Shown here in pieces: positions 55,788 through 64,000 of a stretch of DNA of 64,000 nt. Each line of letters opens with the position of its first letter. Positions within the stretch are counted from its first letter, which is position 1. A model generated the notes under the pieces. It saw only the letters and a list, made by a program, of their open reading frames with translations, ran no database searches and had not been told where the DNA came from. A program made the position numbers and the translations under genes. Source of the DNA: Phycisphaeraceae bacterium (lineage in GTDB: Bacteria > Planctomycetota > Phycisphaerae > Phycisphaerales > UBA1924); NCBI GenBank assembly GCA_019636675.1, contig JAHBXC010000003.1, positions 310,001 to 374,000 on the forward strand. The letters run 5' to 3'.

Positions 55788-57179
55788 ATGCTCTCGACCC
55801 TCGGACAGCGACTCGCCCGCGTGTTCCGCGCCACGGCGCCGGACCCCTTCGTCCTCGCCATCCTGCTGACGGCGCTGACCTTCCTGCTCGCGCTGGCGTT
55901 CACCGACAGCGGCGGCGTGTCGACCGGGCTCTACGCGCGCACGCTCCTCGACGCCTGGCAGGGCGGGTTCTGGAACCTGCTCGCCTTCGCGATGCAGATG
56001 TGCCTCATCCTCGTGACGGGCCACGCGCTCGCGAGCTCGCCCCCGGTCGCGGCCCTGCTGCGCAGACTCGCGTCCCTGCCGCGCACAGGGGCGCAGGCGG
56101 CGGCGATGATTTCCTTCGTCGCGATCTGCTTCGGGCTCGTGAACTGGGGGCTCGGGCTGATCGTGGGCGCGCTGCTGGCGCGCGACGCGTCCCGGGCGCT
56201 GCGCGAGAAGGGGATCACGATGCCGGCGGGCCTGCTCGCCGCCGCCGGATACACGACGATGATGGTGTGGCACGGGGGTCTCTCGGGCTCGGCGCCACTC
56301 GCAGCCGCGAGCGAGGCGCAGCAGCGCGCGATCCTGGGCGAAGAGTTGGCCGCACGCGTCGGCGCGATCCCGGTGAGCGAGACGATCTTCGCGCCCTTCA
56401 ACCTGCTCGTGACGGGCGGGCTGGTGGTGATCATCCCGGCGCTCTTTGCGCTGCTGGCGCCAAGAGGCGCCGCCGCCGCCGCGTCGGCGCGTCCGGAACC
56501 GCCCGTCGGCGCGCCGGCCCCGATCGACGAAACGGACGACGCGCCGGGGCGCTTCCCCTCGATGCTCGAGCGCAGCCCGATCCTTGTGTGGCTCATCGCG
56601 CTGCCCGCGCTCATCTGGCTCGCGACGCGCTTCGCGGATCGCGGCGTCGCGGCCCTCGACCTCAACACCGCCAACCTGCTTTTCCTCGGCGTCGGGCTCG
56701 CGCTGCACGGCTCGGCGCGACGCTACGCCGACGCGATCGACGACGCCGCCCGGGGCTGCGCCGGCATCATCCTGCAGTTCCCCCTCTACGCCGGCATCAT
56801 CGGGCTCATGACCGTCAGCGGGCTGGCGGCCCAGATCTCCTCGTGGTTCGTCGCGCAGTCGGGCGGCGCGCAGGGCGGGCTGTCGGTGATGACCTTCCTG
56901 AGCGCCGGGCTCGTGAACCTGTTCGTGCCCTCCGGGGGAGGGCAGTGGAGCGTGCAGGGTCCAATCGCGATGCAGGCAGCCCTCGACGCAGGGGTGAGCC
57001 CGGCGCGACTCGTCCTCGCGGTTTCCTACGGCGACCAGTGGACCAACATGCTCCAGCCCTTCTGGGCGCTGCCCGCGCTGGCGATCACGGGCGCCAAGGC
57101 GCGCGAGGTCGTGGGCTATACCGCCCTCGCCCTGGTCGTCGGCGGCGCGTGGATCGTCGGTTGCCTGCTGCTGCTGTGA
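55788..57179 (+). CDS. Short-chain fatty acid transporter, AtoE family
   Basis: 463 residues and about eleven hydrophobic helices. The N-terminus (RATAPDPFVLAILLTALTFL) and the conserved segments GLVNWGLGLIVGALLARD, TTMMVWHGGLSGSAPL and LFVPSGGGQWSVQGPI are hallmarks of the AtoE/TIGR00366 family of short-chain fatty-acid uptake carriers. No ato catabolic genes accompany it. TACGCT ends 7 nt before the ATG. Confidence 0.9.
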   Translation: MLSTLGQRLARVFRATAPDPFVLAILLTALTFLLALAFTDSGGVSTGLYARTLLDAWQGGFWNLLAFAMQMCLILVTGHALASSPPVAALLRRLASLPRTGAQAAAMISFVAICFGLVNWGLGLIVGALLARDASRALREKGITMPAGLLAAAGYTTMMVWHGGLSGSAPLAAASEAQQRAILGEELAARVGAIPVSETIFAPFNLLVTGGLVVIIPALFALLAPRGAAAAASARPEPPVGAPAPIDETDDAPGRFPSMLERSPILVWLIALPALIWLATRFADRGVAALDLNTANLLFLGVGLALHGSARRYADAIDDAARGCAGIILQFPLYAGIIGLMTVSGLAAQISSWFVAQSGGAQGGLSVMTFLSAGLVNLFVPSGGGQWSVQGPIAMQAALDAGVSPARLVLAVSYGDQWTNMLQPFWALPALAITGAKAREVVGYTALALVVGGAWIVGCLLLL

Positions 57180-57202
57180 GCGCGCCGCCCGTATCATCAA
57201 CT

Positions 57203-58219
57203 ATGTTCGGCTCACACCTCTCCATCGCCGGGAACATGAGCAACGCCCTGCGCGAGGCCGAGGCGCTGGGGCTCGACACCGTGCAGGTGTTCACCAAGAA
57301 CCAGCGCCAGTGGAAGGTCGCGCCCCTCGCGGACGACGCCGCCGACGAATGGCTGCGCGAGGTCGAGCGCCTCGGCTGGCAGGGACGCACCGTCGCGCAC
57401 AACTCGTACCTCATCAACCTCGCCTGCCCCGACGACGAGAAGTGGGAACGCGCCGTCGCCCTCCAGCGCGAAGAGATCGAGCGCTGCGAGCGCCTGCGCA
57501 TCCCCCTGCTGGTCAGCCACCCCGGCTCCCACCTGGGCAGCGGCGAGGAGACCGGTCTCGCGCGCATCGCGCAGGCGTATCTGCGTCTGTTCAAGGACAC
57601 CGCCGGCTACCAGACCGTCGTCTGCCTCGAGAACACCGTGGGCAGCGGCGCCAACCTGGGCGGGCCCTTCGAGCACCTGCGCGACATCCGCGACATGGTC
57701 ATCGAGGGCGCCCCGGAGGCCGGCGTCGACCCCGACGAGGCCGGCGCCCGACTCGCCTGCTGCTTCGACACCTGCCACGCCCACGCCTTCGGCCACGACA
57801 TGTCGTCCGAGCAGAGCGCGCGCGCCGTTCTCGACCGCTTCGACGAGGTCTGCGGCCTGTCCCTGCTGCGCGTCATCCATATGAACGACTCGAAGGGCGC
57901 CCTAGGCAGCCGGCGCGACCTGCACGAGCACATCGGACGCGGCACGATCGGCGTCGACGGGTTCGCGGCGGTCGTGCGCCACCCGGACCTCGGCTCGGTC
58001 CCCAAGATCATGGAGACCCCCAAGGGCGAATCGTCCGAGGCCGGGGGCGAGCCGTGGGACGCGATCAACCTCGCCACGCTCCGGGGGCTGATCGGCGACG
58101 CCGCGCGAACGACAGGGGCCCGACCCGCGAAGAAGTCCAAGGGGACCGCCGCCCCGGTCGGGAAGGCCCCGCCCAAGGCGCGGACCGCCCGGAAAAAGGC
58201 GCCGGCGCGTCGTCGGTGA
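57203..58219 (+). CDS. nfo: Endonuclease IV with basic C-terminal tail
   Basis: AP endonuclease of base excision repair, zinc-dependent TIM barrel. 338 residues, against about 285 for E. coli Nfo. Metal-ligand motifs are intact: HNSYLINL, HPGSHLGSG, CLENTVGSG, CFDTCHAHAFGHD, HMNDSKGALGSRRDLHEHIG and IMETPKGE. The extra 45 residues are a Lys/Ala/Pro-rich tail (PAKKSKGTAAPVG, PKARTARKKAPARRR) resembling histone-H1-like tails, presumably for non-specific DNA binding. TATCAT ends 5 nt before the ATG. Confidence 0.95.
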   Translation: MFGSHLSIAGNMSNALREAEALGLDTVQVFTKNQRQWKVAPLADDAADEWLREVERLGWQGRTVAHNSYLINLACPDDEKWERAVALQREEIERCERLRIPLLVSHPGSHLGSGEETGLARIAQAYLRLFKDTAGYQTVVCLENTVGSGANLGGPFEHLRDIRDMVIEGAPEAGVDPDEAGARLACCFDTCHAHAFGHDMSSEQSARAVLDRFDEVCGLSLLRVIHMNDSKGALGSRRDLHEHIGRGTIGVDGFAAVVRHPDLGSVPKIMETPKGESSEAGGEPWDAINLATLRGLIGDAARTTGARPAKKSKGTAAPVGKAPPKARTARKKAPARRR

Positions 58220-58284
58220 TACCCTCGGTTCTCGTTCCGGGAGTCTGGTTCGTCCTCCGAAGGAGGCATGGGGAGTTGTTGGCG

Positions 58285-59328
58285 ATGAAGCGATCCGCGC
58301 CCTCTGGGCATCATCTCGTTCGGGCTTCCCTGGCGGCGACCGCCGCGATCGGCTCGCTGCTGACCGTAAGCGGCTGCGTGCTGTTCGAGGGTCGCCCACC
58401 ACGCGAGCAGCAGGCCGCCGCCCCGGTGCAGGCGCCCGCGCAGCAGGTCCGCGCGCGTGAACGCGTCGAGAAGGCGCTCGAACTCGAGCAGGGCGGCGAT
58501 ACCGCCGCCGCCCTCGCCGAACTGTCGCGCGCGATTCAGGACAACCCGCGCCTCACCACCGCTTACCTCTCGATGGGCGAGATCCATCGCAAGACCGGCA
58601 ACTACGAGGCGATGGAGACCTCCTACGCGCAGGCGTCCCGGCTCGAACCCAACAACTTCGACGCCGTCTACGGCCACGGGCTCGCGCTCCAGCTCCTCAA
58701 CCGGCTCAGCGACGCGATCCGCGAGTACCTGCGCGCCCTCCAGATCAAGCCCAACGACCGCGACGCCAACCTGAATGTCGCGACCGCCTACCTCCAGCTC
58801 GGCGAGGCCCAGCAGGCCCTGCCCTACGCGCGCCGCGCGATGGAGGTCGATGTCGAGCACGGGCCCGGTCGCGTCAACCTCGGCGCTGTCTACGCGGCCC
58901 TGGGTCGTCACCGCGAGGCGGTGCTCGAGTTCGAGGCCGCCGCCAACCGCATGGACCTCACCCCGGAACTGCTGCTGAACATGGCGGACAGTCTGGGCAA
59001 GATCAACCGGCATCGCGAGATGGCCAACACCCTCGAGCGCCTGGTGCGCGAGCGCCCCAGCGTGGGCGCGTGGGAGCGCCTGGGCTTCGCGCGGTTCAAA
59101 CTGGGCGAGTACGACGCGTCGCTCGTCGCCTTCCGCGAGGCGCTCAAGCTCGACCCGCGCTACTACCCGGCGCTCAACGGCGAGGGCGTCACCCTCCTCA
59201 ACCAGTGGCTGCTCTCCAACCGCGCCGACGACGAGGCCAGGCGCAACGGCATCGCAGCCCTCCGCCGCAGCGTCCAGATCTATCCGAGCCAGCCCCGGAT
59301 CGTCGAACTGCTCTCGCGCTATAACTGA
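58285..59328 (+). CDS. TPR-repeat lipoprotein
   Basis: 347 residues. Signal sequence with lipobox LTVSGC (Cys about 33). At least six tetratricopeptide units follow: ALELEQGGDTAAALAELSRA, AYLSMGEIHRKTGNYEAMET, VYGHGLALQLLNRLSDAIRE, LNVATAYLQLGEAQQALPYA, NLGAVYAALGRHREAVLEFE and RLGFARFKLGEYDASLVAFR. Likely an outer-membrane or periplasmic assembly scaffold. The ATG at 58285 with GGGAG upstream was chosen; 45 bp separate it from the queF start. Confidence 0.85.
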   Translation: MKRSAPSGHHLVRASLAATAAIGSLLTVSGCVLFEGRPPREQQAAAPVQAPAQQVRARERVEKALELEQGGDTAAALAELSRAIQDNPRLTTAYLSMGEIHRKTGNYEAMETSYAQASRLEPNNFDAVYGHGLALQLLNRLSDAIREYLRALQIKPNDRDANLNVATAYLQLGEAQQALPYARRAMEVDVEHGPGRVNLGAVYAALGRHREAVLEFEAAANRMDLTPELLLNMADSLGKINRHREMANTLERLVRERPSVGAWERLGFARFKLGEYDASLVAFREALKLDPRYYPALNGEGVTLLNQWLLSNRADDEARRNGIAALRRSVQIYPSQPRIVELLSRYN

Positions 59329-59372
59329 CCGACCCCCGGCGCGACGCCGGGACGACGCCAAGGAGCGCGCAG

Positions 59373-59777
59373 GTGCCGGATACGACGCTGCTGGAAGTGT
59401 TCCCAACCCCCGACCAGGCGGGATCGACGCCCTTCGTCATCGAGCATGTCTCGGAAGAGTTCACCTCGCTCTGCCCCAAGACCGGGCACCCGGACTTCGG
59501 CGAGATCGTCGTGCGGTTCTCCCCCCGACCTGCCTCGCAAGGCGGCGTCTGCGTCGAACTGAAGAGTCTCAAGCTCTACTTCCAGAGTTTCCGCAACGAG
59601 GGCATCTTCTACGAAGCGGTCACCAACAGCATCCGCAACGATCTCGCGAAAGCGATGAACCCGTCGTGGCTGCAGGTCATCGCGGTCTGGAAGGGGCGAG
59701 GGGGCATCCGCTCGGTCATCCGCGCCGAGCAGGGCGACATCCCCGACGAGTACCGCGGCGTGGTGTACTCGGTGTGA
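59373..59777 (+). CDS. queF: NADPH-dependent preQ0 reductase
   Basis: Reduces 7-cyano-7-deazaguanine to preQ1 in queuosine biosynthesis. 134 residues, the short (type I, YkvM-like) form. The nucleophile Cys34 and proton-donor Asp41 are in FTSLCPKTGHPDFGEI; the QueF signature ELKSLKLYFQSFRNEGIFYE is complete. GTG start at 59373. The stop overlaps the GTG of rdgB (GTGA). No other que genes are nearby. Confidence 0.95.
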   Translation: MPDTTLLEVFPTPDQAGSTPFVIEHVSEEFTSLCPKTGHPDFGEIVVRFSPRPASQGGVCVELKSLKLYFQSFRNEGIFYEAVTNSIRNDLAKAMNPSWLQVIAVWKGRGGIRSVIRAEQGDIPDEYRGVVYSV

Positions 59778-60418
59778 GCGCGCCGCGCGTGCGCGAGATC
59801 GTCGTCGCCACCACCAATCCCCACAAGGTCGAAGAGATCCTCGCCGTCTTCCGCGCATCGGGCGTCGAGGGCGTGACCCTGCGCACGCTCCGGGACATCG
59901 ACGGCGCCAAGGCGCTCCCCGAGCCGGTCGAGGACGCGCCGACCTTCGAGGGCAACGCGCGGCTCAAGGCGCTGTACTACGCGAACGCGCTGGGGCGCGC
60001 GTGCCTGGCCGACGATTCGGGGCTCGAGGTCGACGCGCTGGGCGGCGCGCCGGGGATCTACAGCGCTCGCTACGCCGGCGTGGGCGCGACGCGCGAGGAG
60101 CGCGACAACGCGAACAACGCGAAACTGCTCGAGGCGCTCAGGGGAGTGGCACCACAGAAACGAACCGCGCGCTTCGTCTGCGCCGCGTGCCTTGCCGATC
60201 CGCGCGGCGTGCTGTTCGAGACAAGGGGCGAGTTCCCCGGCGTCATCGGCGACTCGCCGCGCGGGAGCAACGGCTTCGGTTACGACCCGCTGCTGGTCCT
60301 CGAGGATGGGCGCACGAGCGCGGAACTCTCCCCCGACGAGAAGAACGCCCGGAGTCATCGGGGAGAAGCGATGCGCGCGCTGGCGGGGTGGCTCGTGGGT
60401 AGAGGGAGCAGGGAGTAG
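59774..60418 (+). CDS. rdgB: XTP/dITP pyrophosphatase
   Basis: Removes ITP and XTP from the nucleotide pool. 214 residues. IVVATTNPHKVEEILAVF (SxNxxK-type start, here TTNPHK), PTFEGNARLKALYYANALG, CLADDSGLEVDALGGAPGIY with SARYAG, and GSNGFGYDPLLV are family signatures. It is coupled to queF by a GTGA overlap. Its last codons (RGSRE) and stop codon are contributed by a dispersed GGGAGCAGG repeat, so the natural C-terminus may be changed. Confidence 0.94.
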   Translation: MSAPRVREIVVATTNPHKVEEILAVFRASGVEGVTLRTLRDIDGAKALPEPVEDAPTFEGNARLKALYYANALGRACLADDSGLEVDALGGAPGIYSARYAGVGATREERDNANNAKLLEALRGVAPQKRTARFVCAACLADPRGVLFETRGEFPGVIGDSPRGSNGFGYDPLLVLEDGRTSAELSPDEKNARSHRGEAMRALAGWLVGRGSRE

Positions 60419-60432
60419 GGAGCAAGAAGAGA
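60405..60432. repeat. Half copy of palindromic GGGAGCAGG repeat
   Basis: GGGAGCAGGGAGTAGGGAGC with no inverse arm following. It overlaps the rdgB stop codon. Confidence 0.5.
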
Positions 60433-60492
60433 AGTGGGTGGCGTGGTACGGCGCAGCCGTGCCACGGGAGGTCCGAAAGGATTATCACATCA

Positions 60493-60582
60493 GTCAGATC
60501 CGAACCCCTCACCCCAGCCCTCTCCCCCCAGGGGCGAGGGGGCCGGAAAGTGGTAACGCAATCTCATCCCGTTGCCCATCGC
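60493..60582 (+). repeat. GTCAG-led hairpin repeat, variant B, second copy
   Basis: GTCAGATC, CCCCTCACCCCAGCCCTC, a purine arm ending GGGGGCCGGAAAG, then ATCCCGTTGCCCATCG, a degenerate remnant of the CCCATTG array. It links variant B to the R1-R4 family and ends 13 bp before the exporter gene. Confidence 0.6.
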
Positions 60583-60594
60583 CATACCCTCCCC

Positions 60595-60999
60595 ATGCCC
60601 TGGCTCCTCCTCACCGTCGCCGGTCTCCTCGAAGTCGTCTGGGCCATCGCGATGAAGCGCTCCGCCGGGTTCACGCGCCCGGGCGCGACCGTCGTCACGA
60701 TCGTCGCGATGATCATCTCCTTCTATCTGCTCGCCCGGGCGATGAAGACGCTGCCGATCGGGACGGCGTACCCCGTGTGGGTCGGCATCGGCGCCGTCGG
60801 GGCCGCCCTCGCCGGGCCGATCCTGTTCAAGGACCGCTTCACCCCCTCGCACGCGGCGTGCGTGCTGCTGATCATCCTGGGCATCGCCGGGCTGAAGGTG
60901 CTGACGCCCTCCAAGCCCGAGCAGATTCCCACCCGGGGCACGGCGGCCGAGGGCATGCCCACGCCCCCCGGGGCGGGGGCCGGGCCGGATCGGCCCTGA
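60595..60999 (+). CDS. SMR-family exporter, Gdx/SugE type
   Basis: 134 residues, four helices. LLTVAGLLEVVWAIAMKRSA contains the essential Glu, and the GFTRP, AMKTLPIGTAYPVWVGIGAV and KVLTPSKP segments match SugE/Gdx guanidinium exporters rather than EmrE-like drug pumps. A 30-residue Pro/Gly-rich cytoplasmic tail is unusual for this family of about 105 residues. A hairpin (GTGGTACGGC / GCCGTGCCAC, about 60,440-60,465) lies upstream but does not match guanidine riboswitches. Confidence 0.88.
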   Translation: MPWLLLTVAGLLEVVWAIAMKRSAGFTRPGATVVTIVAMIISFYLLARAMKTLPIGTAYPVWVGIGAVGAALAGPILFKDRFTPSHAACVLLIILGIAGLKVLTPSKPEQIPTRGTAAEGMPTPPGAGAGPDRP

Positions 61000-61013
61000 T
61001 TTCCGCCCGCCCC

Positions 61014-61041
61014 TTGACCCGACGGGGACCGGGTTTACCCT
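61014..61041 (+). promoter_or_regulatory. Promoter of tRNA-Ala
   Basis: TTGACC (61014-61019), 16-nt spacer, TACCCT (61036-61041), about 70 bp upstream of the tRNA. Confidence 0.55.
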
Positions 61042-61114
61042 TGTGTTCGCTCCCCGGTCGGCCGATGAGGTCGGTCCGGGGCGGTCGCGGCCGGCCGCGA
61101 AACAACCAATGCTT

Positions 61115-61187
<73 letters not shown>

Positions 61188-61193
61188 CTTCGA

Positions 61194-61232
61194 GGCCCCT
61201 GACGACCCGCTCGTCAGGGGCCTTCTCCGTTT
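61194..61232 (+). terminator. Terminator after tRNA-Ala
   Basis: GGCCCCTGACGA (61194-61205) pairs with TCGTCAGGGGCC (61211-61222), followed by TTCTCCGTTTT. Confidence 0.8.
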
Positions 61233-61259
61233 TCCGGGCGCGCGATTTGTGAGGGGTCT

Positions 61260-62876
61260 ATGAATACCCCCATGCTCGTCACGCTCGCAGGCAGCATCGG
61301 GTTGTTTCTGGTCGGCATGATCCTGCTGACCGACGGGCTCAAGGCCGTCGCCGGCGACGCGCTGCGCCGTCTGCTGACCAAGGCGGTCTCCAATCAGTGG
61401 ACCGGCGCGATGTGGGGGGCGATCCTCACGGCCCTCGTGCAGTCGTCGACGGCGACCTCGCTGGTCACCATCGGGCTCGTCAGCGCCGGGCTGCTGACTT
61501 TCACGCAGGCGGTCGGCGTGATCCTGGGCGCCAACATCGGCACCACAGGCACCAGCTGGCTCGTGGCGGCGGTGGGGCTCAAGATCTCGCTTTCGACCGT
61601 CGCGCTGCCCATGATCGCCTTCGGCGCGGTGATGCGCCTGTTCGGCAAGGGGCGCTGGTCGGCGATGGGCTTCGCGATCGCCGGGTTCGGGCTGCTTTTC
61701 GTGGGCATCGACGGCATGGCGACCGGGATGGCCGACCTGAGCGAGCGCTTCGACCCAAGCCAGCTGCCGCGCGCCGACGGGCTCGTCGGGCGACTGCTGC
61801 TGATCCTGATCGGGCTGGCGATGACGGTGGTGGTGCAGTCGTCCAGCGCCGCCGCCGCCACGACGATCACGGCGCTCTACGCCGGCGCGATCTCGATCGA
61901 CCAGGCGACCGCGATGATCGTCGGGCAGAGCGTGGGCACCTGCTTCACGGCGCTGATGACGATCCCCGGCGCGCCGACGGCGGCCAAGCGCACCGCCCTC
62001 GCGCACGTGATGTTCAATGTCATCATCGCGTGCGCCGTGTTCTTCATCCTGCCGGCGTTCACGGACGCCGTGGTGTGGTTCGCCGAGCGCGCCGGGGCCG
62101 AGTCTGCGTCGGTGCAGGTCGCGATTTTCCACACGACCTACAAGTTGACCGCGGCGCTGATCTTCCTGCCCTTCGCGCTGCCCTTCGCGAACCTGATCGA
62201 GTGGATGCTCCCCCAGCGCGGGCCTCGCCTCATCGCGAACCTCGACGACTCGGTCGCCGATGTCGCGGAGGTCGGCGTCGAGGCGGCGCGCCGGTCGATC
62301 GCCGGGATCGCGGCGGCGTCGCTCGACCACGCGATGAAGCCCGAGGACTCTGCCGCGGACCGCCTGCACGACATCGACGAATCGCTCTCGACGGCGCGCA
62401 GCTTCCTGACGAAACTCGGCTCCTCGTCGGGCGTGAAGCACCAGCAGGAGCGCATGGTCTCGCTGCTGCACTCGATCGACCACGCCGAGCGCCTCGCCGG
62501 CGCGCTGCACGAGCACCGGCTCGCGACGCAGGCCTGGCCCGAGGTCAACCGCGACGCCGGCTCGCCGAAGATCGCCGAGTCGCTGGGCGTCATCGTCGGG
62601 TGGATGAAGAACCCCGTCGGGCACGCGCCGGTCGAGGAGGCCGAGAAGCTCTCGAAGGCGGTCGCGTCGTGGCGTAAGGACAAGCGCGAGTCGATCATCG
62701 ACATCGCCGCGACGGGCGAGGACGCCCGGCGCGCGCTCGAGCGCCTCGACGCGATCAGGTGGATCGACCGGGTGGCGTACCACGCGTGGCGCCTGACGCA
62801 CCACCTGCACGCGCCGGGCGAGGAGTCGGAGCCCCACGCCGAGCTCGCGGCCAAGGTCGAGCCCCACGCGCCGTGA
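61260..62876 (+). CDS. Na/Pi cotransporter family protein
   Basis: 538 residues. Two inverted Na/Pi repeats with their QSS signatures: ILTALVQSSTATSLVTIGLV and MTVVVQSSSAAAATTITALY, with GANIGTTGTS and GQSVGTCFTA between helices. The C-terminal third (after about residue 330) is a helical PhoU-like cytoplasmic domain (HDIDESLSTARSFLTKL, MVSLLHSIDHAERLAGAL). Probably phosphate uptake or efflux coupled to sodium. The ATG follows the tRNA terminator by about 30 bp. Confidence 0.92.
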   Translation: MNTPMLVTLAGSIGLFLVGMILLTDGLKAVAGDALRRLLTKAVSNQWTGAMWGAILTALVQSSTATSLVTIGLVSAGLLTFTQAVGVILGANIGTTGTSWLVAAVGLKISLSTVALPMIAFGAVMRLFGKGRWSAMGFAIAGFGLLFVGIDGMATGMADLSERFDPSQLPRADGLVGRLLLILIGLAMTVVVQSSSAAAATTITALYAGAISIDQATAMIVGQSVGTCFTALMTIPGAPTAAKRTALAHVMFNVIIACAVFFILPAFTDAVVWFAERAGAESASVQVAIFHTTYKLTAALIFLPFALPFANLIEWMLPQRGPRLIANLDDSVADVAEVGVEAARRSIAGIAAASLDHAMKPEDSAADRLHDIDESLSTARSFLTKLGSSSGVKHQQERMVSLLHSIDHAERLAGALHEHRLATQAWPEVNRDAGSPKIAESLGVIVGWMKNPVGHAPVEEAEKLSKAVASWRKDKRESIIDIAATGEDARRALERLDAIRWIDRVAYHAWRLTHHLHAPGEESEPHAELAAKVEPHAP

Positions 62877-62882
62877 GCGCGA

Positions 62883-64000
62883 TCAGCGCGCCCGTCGGGC
62901 CGCGAACGAACGCCTCACCCACTTCTCGAACCCCACGATCGCGAAGACGCCCGCCGCGACCCCCAGGATCATCGCCCAGTCGGCCAGCCCGATGGGCGCG
63001 CTGCCGAACAGCCGGTTCATGGCCGGGGTGTAGATGTACGCCCCGTGCACGAGCGCCATCGCGCCCAGCCCGACCCAGACATATCTGTTCGAGAACAGCC
63101 CGACGTGCAGGACCGAGTGCGTGAGCGAGCGACAGTTGAACAGGTACGCCGCCTCGCACGCGATGACGACGCTGACCGTGATGCTGCGTGCCTCGCCCGC
63201 GTCGCGATCCGCGAGGATTGCCAGTTTGAACAGCGTGTACGCGCCGCCAGCGATCAGGATGCTTACCAGACCCGTGCGCATCAGCAGCGCGCGGCTGAGC
63301 AGCGGGTCGCTCGGGTCGCGCGGTGGGCGCGACATGATGTCCCGCTCCTGCGGCTCGAACGCGAGTGGGAGCCCGATCAGGATCGCGCAGGTCATGTTGA
63401 CATACAGCACCTGCACGGGCGTGATGGGCAGCACGCCCCCGATCGCGACGCCGGTCAGCACGATCAGCGCCTCGCCGCCGTTCGTCGGCAGCGTCCACGC
63501 GATGAATTTCGTCAGGTTGTCGTAGACGGTCCGCCCCTCCTCGACCGCCGCCTCGATCGACGCGAAGTTGTCGTCCGCCAGCACCATGTCCGACGCGTCC
63601 TTCGCGACCTCGGTGCCGGTGATCCCCATCGCGACGCCGATATCCGCCTGGCGCAGCGCCGGCGCGTCGTTCACGCCGTCGCCGGTCATCGCGACGACAT
63701 ACCCAAGCGACTGCAGCGCGCGGACCAGTCGGATCTTCTGCTCGGGCGTCATGCGCGCGAAGACCGTTGTCTCGTCGGCGAGCGCCGGCAGGTCGTCGTC
63801 GTCGACCTTCGACATCGCCGAGCCGGTGACCACCTCGGGTTGATCGTCGTCGGCGCGCTCTTTGTGCTTCCCCGGGCCCAGGCCGATCTTGGCCGCGATC
63901 GAGGCGGCGGTTGTGGCGTGGTCGCCCGTGATCATCTTCACAGCGATGCCGGCGTCGCGGCAGATCTTCACGGCGTCGATCGCCTCGGGCCTGGGCGGGT
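62883..64000 (-). CDS. P-type cation ATPase, C-terminal part
   Basis: 372 residues; the frame is open to the window end, so the N-terminus with the phosphorylation Asp lies outside. Visible: PPRPEAIDAVKICRDAGI, the N/P-domain motif KMITGDHATTA, the hinge motif TGDGVNDAPAL with IGVAMGITGTEVAKDASDMV, and the last six helices (FIAWTLPTNGGEALIVLTG, PVQVLYVNMTCAILIGLPLA and others). The NMTCAILIGLPLAFE pattern is of the PII type (Ca2+ or Na+/K+-like), not the heavy-metal type. Ion not determined. It converges with the Na/Pi gene, with 6 bp between the stops. Confidence 0.92.
   Translation of the reverse strand, partial: PPRPEAIDAVKICRDAGIAVKMITGDHATTAASIAAKIGLGPGKHKERADDDQPEVVTGSAMSKVDDDDLPALADETTVFARMTPEQKIRLVRALQSLGYVVAMTGDGVNDAPALRQADIGVAMGITGTEVAKDASDMVLADDNFASIEAAVEEGRTVYDNLTKFIAWTLPTNGGEALIVLTGVAIGGVLPITPVQVLYVNMTCAILIGLPLAFEPQERDIMSRPPRDPSDPLLSRALLMRTGLVSILIAGGAYTLFKLAILADRDAGEARSITVSVVIACEAAYLFNCRSLTHSVLHVGLFSNRYVWVGLGAMALVHGAYIYTPAMNRLFGSAPIGLADWAMILGVAAGVFAIVGFEKWVRRSFAARRAR

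Noticed and set aside
60440..60465. Hairpin upstream of the Gdx/SugE gene as a guanidine riboswitch
   Set aside because: A single perfect hairpin without the ACGR-type loops or the ykkC core; the following sequence is a dispersed repeat.

Overview
The window is a very GC-rich stretch (about 70%) of a bacterial chromosome, most likely from a member of the Planctomycetota, class Phycisphaerae. Four things point there: seven secreted proteins end in a doubled EF-hand tail of the type GDxNxDGxVxFADLNxVLSxFG; three exported proteins end in a PEP-CTERM-like anchor with an Arg tail; the first gene carries a CRYDL...CPECG zinc-ribbon/membrane architecture that I associate with this phylum; and the housekeeping genes are scattered singly rather than in classical operons. 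No phage, integrase, intact insertion sequence or CRISPR array is visible.

Layout. 1-5 kb: the 5' part of a zinc-ribbon membrane protein, then carB. 5-11 kb: two large paralogous secreted proteins flanking a dciA-like gene. 11-18 kb: a HIT hydrolase, glyS, a PilZ protein, radA and two exported proteins. 18.0-18.8 kb: no convincing gene, but a promoter and a strong terminator about 385 nt apart, so probably an unidentified structured RNA. 18.8-25 kb: a TolB-like propeller, an APC permease, a DJ-1/PfpI protein, a DinB protein and dprA. 25-26.5 kb: a promoter, a frame-broken ORF and lexA. 26.5-36 kb: a dockerin-tailed protein, two tandem paralogous membrane proteins, an SDR coupled to a polytopic membrane protein, a probable lipoprotein, nadE and a nuclease-like protein. 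36-43 kb: three tandem FG-GAP paralogues with nearly identical 3' ends, and a fourth dockerin-tailed protein. 43-49.7 kb: mrp, a RAYT transposase remnant between inverted REP-like repeats, hisS, a TPR protein, a double GNAT and two PEP-CTERM-like proteins. 50-64 kb: nuoG-like, plsC-like, ruvA, rluA-like, thpR, atoE-like, nfo, a TPR lipoprotein, queF-rdgB, a Gdx/SugE exporter, tRNA-Ala(GGC), a Na/Pi cotransporter and the C-terminal part of a P-type cation ATPase running off the window.

How the genes work together. Several belong to DNA replication and repair or nucleotide hygiene (dciA, radA, dprA, lexA, ruvA, nfo, rdgB), but they are dispersed. Clear translational coupling is seen at queF-rdgB (GTGA), SDR-membrane protein (GTGA), the two paralogous membrane proteins (8-bp overlap) and, if a frameshift is corrected, the ORF upstream of lexA (ATGA).

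Most notable signals: (i) at least sixteen genes have a TANNNT box ending 5-8 nt before the start codon, implying widespread leaderless transcription; (ii) the orphan RNA unit at 18.24-18.66 kb; (iii) two families of dispersed non-coding repeats, one with CCCATTG heptamer arrays and one palindromic family that sits on gene 3' ends and supplies stop codons; (iv) low-GC islands confined to the insertion domains of both glyS and hisS; (v) apparent gene conversion between dockerin tails.
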